A DNA stretch of 64,000 bases from Planctomycetota bacterium (lineage in GTDB: Bacteria; Planctomycetota; Planctomycetia; Pirellulales; PNKZ01), in NCBI GenBank assembly GCA_018242585.1, contig JAFEBQ010000032.1, positions 62,001 through 126,000 of the forward strand, written 5' to 3'. The notes beneath the pieces were generated by a model, which was not told the origin of the DNA, made no database searches, and worked only from the letters and a program-made list of their open reading frames with translations. A program made the translations under genes and the position numbers. Positions 1 to 8,700 of this stretch are shown piece after piece (positions within the stretch are counted from its first letter, which is position 1; each line of letters begins with the position of its first letter).

Positions 1-1022
1 AACGGGCTGATTTCGCGCCCGCTGCCGCCGACGAAAATCGCGTCCGGGTCGGGCAGGTTCGCCCAAGCCTCGGGCGCGCGCCCCAGAATCGCCACCAAGT
101 TCCCGACCTGAAATCGCTCGGCGTTGGTTTGAATCAGGGCATGGTCCTCGGGGTCCATCTCAATGGCATAGGTCGTGCCCCCCGAGGCGATCTGCGCCGC
201 TTCGATCGCCACCGAGCCGCTGCCGGCGCCGATGTCCCACACGGTGCTCGTCGGCCCCAAGTCCATTTCCGACAGCGCCATACTCCGCACCTCGGCCGGC
301 GTGAGCAGTCCCTTCTTGGGCTTGGACTGCAGGAACGCATCGTCCGGGTTGCCGAACAACCGCTTGCCAATCGAATCGCGCGGCCGGTCGGGCGCATTGG
401 GGCGGCGGACCAGGATCATCACGTTCAACGGCGCGAACTCTTGCTCGATCAGCTCCGCCAACTCGGCGTGCGTCACGCGCTCGTCGGGCGAGCCCAAGTT
501 CTCACAGACATACGCCGAGAAGTAGTCGATTTTCCGGCGTAGCAGTTCCTCGGCCACCGCGCCCGGCGAGTGACGCTCGGTGGTGAACATGCCCGCCTTG
601 GTCGCCACGCGCACCTTGTCGACCACCAGGTCCAACGGCTGGGTGGCCAAGTTGGCCAGGTAGGCGTCCTCCCAACTTTCCTTCACGCGGGCAAAGGCGA
701 GCTGCATGCTGCTGACGTGGGGCACCACCTCGAAGCGATCCTTGCCGAGCCGATCGCACAGATACCGGGCCAGGCCATAGAACAGCGGATCTCCCGACAC
801 CAGCACGACCACGCGCGACTCGCGCGGCGCTGACAAGCGCTCGGCCACGCGCTCCAGATCGCTGCCGACGACAAACCGCTGGGCACGCCCGTCCGATACG
901 AGAGCCAGCAGGCTTTCCGGCCCCACCAACAGATCGGACTCGGCCACCAGTTGTCGCGCGGCTCCGGTCAAACCGGCCAGCCCGTCGTCGCCAATGCCGA
1001 CAATATGAATCTTGTTGCTCAC
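1..1022 (-). CDS. cobL: Precorrin-6Y C5,15-methyltransferase (decarboxylating), fused CbiE-CbiT (CobL), partial
   Basis: The gene runs off the left edge, so about 340 N-terminal residues are visible and the C-terminus is missing. It starts at GTG 1022 (product begins VSNKIHIVGIGDDG) with GAGAGGAA a few bases upstream. Residues 1-200 are a tetrapyrrole (corrin/porphyrin) methyltransferase domain with the typical GIGDDG start and VSGDPLFYG motif, as in CbiE. After a linker (KPKKGLLTPAEVRSMAL) comes a CbiT-type Rossmann methyltransferase with the SAM motif WDIGAGSGSVAIE. The fused enzyme methylates C5 and C15 of precorrin-6Y and decarboxylates the acetate side chain in aerobic-type cobalamin synthesis. 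No other cob gene is in the window and no cobalamin riboswitch was recognised upstream. Confidence 0.93.
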   Translation of the reverse strand, partial: MSNKIHIVGIGDDGLAGLTGAARQLVAESDLLVGPESLLALVSDGRAQRFVVGSDLERVAERLSAPRESRVVVLVSGDPLFYGLARYLCDRLGKDRFEVVPHVSSMQLAFARVKESWEDAYLANLATQPLDLVVDKVRVATKAGMFTTERHSPGAVAEELLRRKIDYFSAYVCENLGSPDERVTHAELAELIEQEFAPLNVMILVRRPNAPDRPRDSIGKRLFGNPDDAFLQSKPKKGLLTPAEVRSMALSEMDLGPTSTVWDIGAGSGSVAIEAAQIASGGTTYAIEMDPEDHALIQTNAERFQVGNLVAILGRAPEAWANLPDPDAIFVGGSGREISP

Positions 1023-1423
1023 GTACGGAGTTCCTCTCGGTTGACTGCTGGCCCAGTTAGTTGCTGGGGCAATTCTCGGGAGTATGTATCGTCGGCTCAC
1101 CCAAGCCGGCGGCTCTGCCGCCGACCTCGGTGGCAAAGCCACCGGCTTGGTAGATACGCACGCTACATGGAATCGAGAAGTGCTCTGGCCCAGTTGGCTG
1201 CGGGCACGTCCTTGCTGACGCCGATTCTAAGCCGCCGCCGGCGGAAAGAGAACCCGCTGCCCCGTACCGCTTGGCTGGCCTCGGGTTACAACCGGTTGAC
1301 CGACGCCTTGTTCGCGCTGTCTGGCTGCGGTAAAAACACTTCGAGTCGCTTGCCAGCCGCGCCTCGCTTCGCATCACCCTCGCATAGGACGGCGCCCGTC
1401 ACCACTCGGCGCCGAAGCTCAGT
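1023..1423. other. Divergent intergenic region with a 50-bp cruciform repeat
   Basis: This 400-bp gap separates the divergent cobL and 2-hydroxyacid dehydrogenase genes and must hold both promoters. The clearest structure is the two-hairpin repeat at 1101-1150, listed separately. Open frames here are short and lack a convincing ribosome binding site, so I call no gene. Confidence 0.6.
1101..1150. repeat. 50-bp quasi-palindromic repeat, copy 1
   Basis: Outer arms CCAAGCC and GGCTTGG enclose two hairpins, GGCGGC-TCT-GCCGCC and GGTGGC-AAA-GCCACC, so the element can fold as a cruciform. The reverse complement matches the copy at 27773-27822 at about 44 of 50 positions, with the hairpin stems conserved and the central spacer variable. 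Confidence 0.85.
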
Positions 1424-2407
1424 ATGCCCCGCATTCTGGTCATGCCCGCTCACTTTCGCCACGCGCCCGGTCCCTATCGCCAGGTTCTCGAACAGGCCGG
1501 CTTTGACATCCGTTGGCTGCCGGTCGATCCGCTCAGCCTGTCGCGCGGGCAATTGATCGAACAACTGCAAGGGATCGACGGCGTGATTGCTGGCGGCGAG
1601 ATTTACAGCGAAGAGGTCTTCGCCAACACCAAGCTCCGCTGCGTGGCCCGCGCCGGCGTCGGTTACGACGCGGTCGATGTGCCCGCCGCCACGCGCCACG
1701 GCGTGCCCGTGGTCATCACGCCCGGCACCAACGAACACTCGGTGGCCGAGCAGGCGTTGGCGATGATCTTTGCCTGCTTCCGCAACGTGGTCGAATTGGA
1801 CAGGTTGATGCGCGAAGGAACGTGGAAGCGAACGGCGCTGCGCCGACTGGCCGGCAACACCCTGGGCATCGTCGGCCTGGGGCGAATCGGCAAGGCGCTG
1901 ACCGTGCGCGCTCGGGGCCTGGGGCTGAACGTCGTCGGTTACGACCCGTTCGCCGACCAGAAGTTCTGCGCCGAGAACGGCGTCAAGCTTTGCACGTTCG
2001 ACGAGTTGCTGGCCCAGTCGGATATCGTCAGTCTGCACATTCCTTGCACGGCCGAGACCACCGACATCATCAACGCCAAGTCGCTGGCCAAGATGAAGCC
2101 CGGCTCGGTGCTCATCAACACCTCGCGCGGTGGACTGGTCGACGAGGTCGCGCTGCTGGCGGCTTTGAAGAACGGCCCGATCGCGATGGCCGGGCTCGAT
2201 GTCTTCAAGGTCGAACCGTTGCCAGCCGACAGCCCGCTGCTCAAACTTCCCAACGTGGTCGTCGCGCCGCACATGGGGGGCATCGATCAAGACGCGCTCG
2301 ACGCGATGGGAGGTCTGGCGGCGCAATGCCTGGTCGACCTGCACGCCGCCCGCTGGCCCACCGGCTGTGTCGTCAACGAAGAGCTGCACACCGGCTACCG
2401 CTGGTAG
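1424..2407 (+). CDS. D-isomer-specific 2-hydroxyacid dehydrogenase (phosphoglycerate dehydrogenase-like)
   Basis: This 327-residue protein has the complete layout of an NAD-dependent D-2-hydroxyacid dehydrogenase. The nucleotide-binding motif GLGRIG is at 151-156. The catalytic triad is visible as Arg235 (NTSRGG), Glu264 (KVEP) and His283 (PHMGG). The N-terminal substrate domain carries GVGYDAVD and TPGTNEHSVAE. It lacks the C-terminal ACT domain of long SerA proteins, so it may be a short phosphoglycerate dehydrogenase or act on another 2-oxoacid; the substrate cannot be read from sequence. It stands alone, with the cobalamin gene divergent and a repeat-rich gap downstream. Confidence 0.9.
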   Translation: MPRILVMPAHFRHAPGPYRQVLEQAGFDIRWLPVDPLSLSRGQLIEQLQGIDGVIAGGEIYSEEVFANTKLRCVARAGVGYDAVDVPAATRHGVPVVITPGTNEHSVAEQALAMIFACFRNVVELDRLMREGTWKRTALRRLAGNTLGIVGLGRIGKALTVRARGLGLNVVGYDPFADQKFCAENGVKLCTFDELLAQSDIVSLHIPCTAETTDIINAKSLAKMKPGSVLINTSRGGLVDEVALLAALKNGPIAMAGLDVFKVEPLPADSPLLKLPNVVVAPHMGGIDQDALDAMGGLAAQCLVDLHAARWPTGCVVNEELHTGYRW

Positions 2408-2515
2408 TTTGTGGCCGCTTTCCTCACACTCTGTCTGCTTGGCGCAGCAGTTTTTGCTCCCCGCGCCGCGACCAAGTAAAATGCGGAGCGCCTGGCGCCG
2501 AGCCACCCTATTTAC

Positions 2516-2570
2516 CCCTCTCCCTCGATGGGAGAGGGTGGCGAGCGCAGCGAGCCGGGTGAGGGTGAAA
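2516..2570. repeat. CCCTCTCCC hairpin repeat element
   Basis: A 9-bp perfect stem with a 5-nt loop, followed by the pseudo-palindromic GCGAGCGCAGCGAGC and a GGGTGAGGGT tail. Elements of this shape are common in intergenic DNA of several phyla. Only one copy of this exact type was noticed here. Confidence 0.6.
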
Positions 2571-2619
2571 ACGTCGCAGGCCAAATTCGCTTCCACTGGC
2601 GGACGCCTCTTAGACCGTG

Positions 2620-2670
2620 AACGTCTTTACCCTCCCCCTGCCCCTCCCTGAAAGGGAGGGGTGTTCGTTT
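2620..2670. repeat. AACGTCTTTACCCTCCCC repeat, copy 1
   Basis: Begins AACGTCTTTACCCTCCCC, then a hairpin CCCCTCCC-TGAA-AGGGAGGGG and a GTGTT tail. A nearly identical copy in the same orientation lies at 10351-10400, so the pair brackets the giant propeller gene as direct repeats. Confidence 0.8.
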
Positions 2671-2739
2671 TACTCTTACTCAAACGCGACGACGACACCC
2701 CCACCCCACAACGCTCCCACTCCCCTACCTGCTCCCGCC

Positions 2740-5700
2740 ATGCCACTAGCCCGCCCTTTCACGCTTGCCGCGTTGTTGATCGCGGCCGCGCTCACCACGG
2801 TCCGTGGTGACGACGGTTTCTCGGTGCCGCCGACGCCGGCCGATAAGGCCCTGGCCACGTTTGAAGTCCACCGCGACATGCAGCTCGAGCTGGTCGCGGC
2901 CGAGCCGCTGGTCATGGACCCGGTGGCCATTGACTGGGGACCGGACGGCAAACTGTGGGTCGTCGAGATGGCCGACTATCCCTTGGGCATCGACGGCAAG
3001 GGAAAGCCCGGCGGCCGCTTGCGCTACTTGGAAGACAAAGACGGGAACGGCACCTACGAATCGTCGACGTTGTTCCTCGACGGACTTAACTTCCCGACCG
3101 GCGTGATGGCCTATCGCCGCGGCGTGCTGGTCACGGCCGCGCCGGAAATCTTCTATGCCGAGGACCGGGACGGCGACGGCCGGGCTGACCATCGCGAGGC
3201 GCTCTACGTCGGCTTCGGCGAAGGGAATCAACAGCATCGGGTCAACGGCCTGCGCTGGGGACTCGACAATTGGATCCATTGCGCCAACGGCGACAGCAAC
3301 GGCGTGATCGAGTCGAAACTCACCGGCCAGAAAGTCGACATCAGCGGCCGCGACTTCCGCATTCGCCCCTGGACCGGCGAGATCGAAACACAAACCGGCC
3401 GCAGCCAGTTCGGCCGCGACACCGACGATTGGGGCAACTGGTTCGGCACCAGCAACAGCCGGCCGCTGACCCACTTTGTGATTCCCGACGAATACCTGCG
3501 CCGCAATCCTCAGGCGGCTGTCACCCTGACCACGCACGAAGTGCCCGAGATTCCCGGCCCCGCGCCGATCTTTCCGATCAGCAAGACGCTCGAACGTTTC
3601 AACGATTACGACCGGGCCAACCGGTTCACCAGCGCGTGCGGCTCGTGCTTTTACCGCGACGATCGGCTCGACGACCCGACCAACGGGCAGCCATCGGCCG
3701 AGCATTCCAGCTTTCGCGGCAATGCGTTCATCTGCGAGCCGGTTCACAACCTGGTCCATCGCGAAGTGATCACGCCCAGCGGGGCCACGTTCGTGGGCCG
3801 CCGCGCGCCCGAGGAACAGCAGCGCGAGTTCTTGGCCTCGCGCGATCCCTGGTTCCGCCCGGTGATGGCCCGCACCGGCCCGGACGGTGCGCTCTACATC
3901 GTCGACATGTACCGATTGGTCATCGAACACCCGCAATGGATTCCCGAGCATTGGCAAAAGCGGCTTGATCTCCGGGCCGGCCACGACCGCGGGCGAATCT
4001 ATCGCGTCTATCGCCGCGGAGTGAAGCCGCGCACGGTGCCACGAGTGAACAAGTTGGCGACCGCGGAACTGGTGGCGATCTTGGCGTCGTCGAACGGCAC
4101 GCTTCGCGATATGGCTCAGAAACAATTGGTCACCAATCGCGATTTAATGGCGGTCAAGGGCATTCGCAAATTGCTTGAAGACAATCTTATCGACGGTAGC
4201 GCGCTCACGGCCAGCGCTTGCCTAGCTACGCTTGATGGCCTTGGCGCAATCGATTCGGATTTAATTGCCAAAGCCCTCAAAGCGAAGCACGCAGGCATAC
4301 TTCGATTAGTGATTCGGCTGAGTGAGCCCTTTTACGACCGATCACCACGAATCGTGCAGCAACTTAGCGAACTTCAACCGAAGGATACGCAAGTCGCATT
4401 GCAGCAAACGCTAAGCCTTGGCAGCGTGGCTAATAGCGATCAGATTACCAAAGGTCGCATCGCCCCGCTCGCCGTTCAGTATGCAGATGATCCGTTAATC
4501 GCTTCGGCCGTCGCCTGCGCGATTCATGGACAGAATGCGACTGCAATACTCGCTGCAATCACGGAAGACGTCATTCTCGACTCCAAAAAATCTGCACCTC
4601 CAGAAATCACGTATCGGCTGGGGCTGGCAATTGGTAAGTCAGACAACCGGGAAGACATTTTTAATGCCGCGAAATATGCGACTTACAATATCGTGCCGCC
4701 TGGCGAACCCGTGACCAAGTGGCCAAAGTTTTGGCGAGTCTCGTTACTTCGCGGCCTGTTAGATGGTATCGATGCGCGCGGACGGGATTGGGAAAAGTTC
4801 TTTGGTGATACCCATTCATTTGAGTATCGACTTTTCGACGGAGGCATCAAAGCGTTTCTCGCGAACGAGATTCGCAAGTTGGTGCAAAACGACGGTGCCG
4901 ACGTCTCGCTCCGTGCCGAGGCGATTCAACTATTGGGTCGACGACCTGATGACCTTGCCACCGCTCGCATTATTCTGCTGGAACTGCTCGGCTCGCGCCA
5001 GCCGGCGGCGATTCAGCAAGCCGCCGCGCGCTCGCTGGCTCGACAAAGCGACGAAAAGTTGGCCGAGGAGTTCTTGAATCGGCTCTCCTCCCTATCGCCG
5101 TCCGTCCGCGGGACCATCATCGACAGCCTGCTCAATCGGACCATCTGGACCCAGCGCCTGCTCGATCGGATCGAGGCCGGCACGCTGCCGCCGACCGAGA
5201 TCGACGCCGCCCGCCGGCAGCGGCTGCTGAAAAGCAAAGACGACGGCATTCGCTCTCGGGCCGAAAAACTCCTCGCCCCCGACAGCAATCGCCAGCAGGT
5301 CGTCGATTCGTTCGCCGATGTCGCCACCCTGCCCGGCGACAAAGCCCGCGGGCTCGAAGCCTTCCGCCGCCGCTGTTCGACCTGTCACAAGTGGGGGGAC
5401 GTCGGCGTGCAGGTGGGGCCCGATTTGCTGGGCATGCGCGATCGGTCGCGGCAGTCGTTGCTGATTGCAATTCTCGATCCCAATCGCGCGGTCGAGACCA
5501 AGTACATCGGCTACACCGCCATCACCACGGCCGGCGTGGCCCATGTAGGCATCGTCGAGAACGAAACCGCGTCGAGCATCGTCCTGTTGGGACCCGAGGG
5601 GAAGCGCGTCGATCTGTTGCGCGCCGACCTGGACGAGTTCCAGAGCACCAGCAAGTCGATGATGCCCGAGGGGCTGGAAAAGGACCTGGGCAAGCAAGAC

Positions 5701-8700
5701 TTGGCCGATCTGCTGATGCTCTTGTCGACCGAGCCGCTGGCCGTGGCCGCGCCGGCCAAAGCGCCCACGCCAACGCCATTGCCAACCGACGCCGGCGCGA
5801 CGGATGAAGACGCGAATGAAGAAGACGATGAGGAGCCCGAGTATCGCGCTGGTCTGTCGGCGCGCTATCGCGACAGCGCCGGCACGGAAGTCCGCCGCGT
5901 CGACGCCGATGTGCAATTCAACTGGTCCGGCGCCACGCCCGACGAACGCCTGAAAGTCGGTCCGTTCGACGCCACCTGGGAAGGCCGGCTCTTCTGTCTG
6001 CCGGGCCGATACCAACTGCGAGTCTTCGCGGCCGGACGCGTGACCGTCACGCTGCAAGGGAAAGAACTCCTCGCCGCCGAGTCGGCCGAGCCGGCCTGGC
6101 TCGACGCCCAACCGGTCGACATCCCTTATGGGTTCCATCCGCTGAAGGTCACCTATCGCGCGGCCGGCAAGAACCACGCGCAAGTCGGTCTGTTCTGGAG
6201 TGGGCCGCAGTTTCAACTCGAACCGATCACCGACCGCTACTTCTTTCACGACCCCAAGCAATCGCCCGACGTCTCGTTCGAGCAAGGTCGGCAGTTGGTG
6301 CGGGCCTTGCGATGCGACGCCTGCCACTCGGCGGCGAACGACCCGGCACCATTGAGCGCGCCGAGCCTGACGCACGTGCGCGGCAACTTGGACGCCGACT
6401 GGTTGCAGCGCTGGCTGACGGCCGCGCCGGAACCGGCCAACGCCGGCGACAAGGGAGCGCCGACCGCTACTGGCGACGTGGCAACGGTGGCTGGCGTGCC
6501 ACGGCGGATGCCTCACTTGAACCTTTCGGCCGACGACGCGAGCGCCATTGCCGCCGTGTTGTACGACGCCTCGGCCGAATCGGCCGCGCCGGCGAAATAC
6601 GTTCCCGCCGTCCCCGACAAAAAGGTGAAGAAGAAGCCGCGGACCAAACCCGACCCCAAGGAAGGGATGCGGCTGTTCAACACGGTCGGCTGTCTGGCGT
6701 GTCACCGCGTCGGCGAGCGCGGCGTGCTGTCGTTGATGGGGGGCGGCGATCTCAGCTCAGTGGCTCGCAAACGCCCCGCCGACTTTTTCGCCCGCTGGCT
6801 GCGCGAGCCGGGGCAGGTGAACCCGGCCCATCGGATGCCGGTCTTCGCGCTGAGCGATCTGGAACGGGAAGACCTGCGGCTGTACCTGGAACTGCTGCTT
6901 GGCGAGAAGCCAGCGAAGGCTGAACGAGCAAAGGAGCCGAACGACCGCACGGCGCAACTCGCGCGGGGCAAGGAATTGATTGCGTCCAACCGATGCGCGT
7001 CGTGCCACGAGTTGCCCAAGGCGCTAGCCGCAGCCGCGCCGGCGCGCATTCCCCTGACGACACAATCGCGTTGGAGCGAAGGCTGCTCGGCGGCCGCCAA
7101 GCTGCAACTGGCGCAGCCTCGCTATGCCTTGAACCCAAAGCAGGCTGCGCTGGTGAAAAGCTATCTCAGCGCTCCGCGCCCGGCGGACGAGTCGCCGCAC
7201 AAGCTCACGGGCGCGACCGTGCTGGCCGAGCGGAACTGTCTGGCTTGCCACGCGCGCGGCAACGCGCCGGGCATTGCCGCCCATTTCGAGGCCCTGACGC
7301 GCGACGACCCGGAGTTGGCCACGCTGCTCCCCACGTTTCAACCACCGGCCCTCTCGGGCGTCGGCGACAAGTTGCACGACACGGCCCTGGCCGACGCGAT
7401 TCTGTTGCGACGCCCGCCGCTGCGACCGTGGCTGGCGATCCGCATGCCCAAGTTCCCCATCAACGACGCCGAGCTGGCCGCGCTGGCCGAGCACCTGATC
7501 GCGCACGATCGGATTCCGCAGCTCGCCGTGAAGCCCGACAAGCCCCTCGAACCGGCCGACGTGCTGGCCGCTCGGCGGTTGGTGACGGCCGATGGATTCG
7601 GCTGTACCAGTTGTCACAAGATCGGCAACGCCGAGCCGCAGAACGTGGCGCTGAACGCCCACGGGACCGATCTGACGATGCTCGGCGGGCGGATTCGCGA
7701 GGCCTGGTACGACCGCTGGGTGCGGAACCCGGCGCGGATTGTCCCGCGGATGGAAATGCCGGCCATCCAGAAACCAGTACACGGGCTGCTGGGTGACAAT
7801 GTCGACGCGCAACTAGCGGCCGTCTGGAACACGTTGAATACGCCGGGCTTCAACCCGCCGCCGCCCGGGCCGGTGCGCGTGGTTCGCTCGCGCAACGTGC
7901 CGGGGGCCGATGCGCAGCCCAGCGTGATTACCGACGTGTTCGAGACGCCGGGCCGCACGTACTTCAAGCCGGTGGTGATCGGCTTGGCCAATCGTCACAA
8001 CGTGCTGTTCGATTGCGAGAGTGGCAGCCTGGCCGACTGGTGGCTGGGGGACACGGCCTTCCAACGCACCCGCGGCAAAAGCTGGTTCTGGGAACCGGGT
8101 GGCGAGTCGCTGCTATCGAAATGGCGCGGTGAGGAACCGCTGTTGCCGGAGATTGAACTTGAGCTGCCCGACGGCAAGCGTGTAGGTCCGATTGCGCGCG
8201 GCCAGTGGCAAGCCACGCTTGATGAGTACCGAATCGAAGACAATGGCTTCGTGATGAAGTATCGGCTTTATTTCCCAGAACAAAACGGCAAGATGCCATC
8301 GCTGGTCGTCGAGCAAGGATTTCAGCCGATCGGCCATCCTCCTGGCGGCCGAGGCTTTAATCGCGCCATCCAGGTTCAGTTTGAAGGATGGAAAGGAAGA
8401 GTTTGGTTTCATCCACTGGGAAACATATCCGTCCAATATGCGGACAATACTCGCGACATACTTGAACCATTCCCAGCGAACGTCACACAACAAGCGGACA
8501 CGAAGTCGTCTCGAATGCGCATCGAAGCGAAAGGCCTCCGGCAGTGGCTCAAGCGGGTCGATCGAGGCGGCGGGCGACTCACGATGGCTGCTGAGCTGTC
8601 ACCGTTTGCGACGCTCCATCTGGCGTATCACGTCGCTCTCGTCGCGGACGCATTCCCCAACGAGCCCCCCCAAGCGCCGCCACGCCCTACAGTAAAGCTG

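Larger units (their letters stand above)
2408..2739. other. Intergenic region with two GC-rich hairpin repeats
   Basis: The first element is a hairpin CCCTCTCCC-TCGAT-GGGAGAGGG at 2516-2538 followed by GCGAGCGCAGCGAGCC and GGGTGAGGG. The second (2620-2670) is listed separately because it recurs at 10351. An open frame continues upstream from the propeller gene to a GTG at 2617, but it translates repeat DNA and lies before a clear signal peptide, so I exclude it from the gene. Confidence 0.6.

Noticed and set aside
1023-1423. Possible cobalamin riboswitch before cobL
   Set aside because: The structure seen is the 50-bp repeat; no B12-box-like sequence was recognised.
1286-2596. Long antisense frame opposite the 2-hydroxyacid dehydrogenase
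   Set aside because: A shadow of the plus-strand gene in high-GC DNA; its translation lacks domain features.
2617-2739. Upstream extension of the giant propeller gene to a GTG
   Set aside because: It translates repeat DNA and would bury the signal peptide; ATG 2740 is preferred.
5092-6705. 537-codon antisense frame inside the giant gene
   Set aside because: Compositional shadow of GC-rich coding DNA; the plus frame has six CxxCH motifs and full domains.
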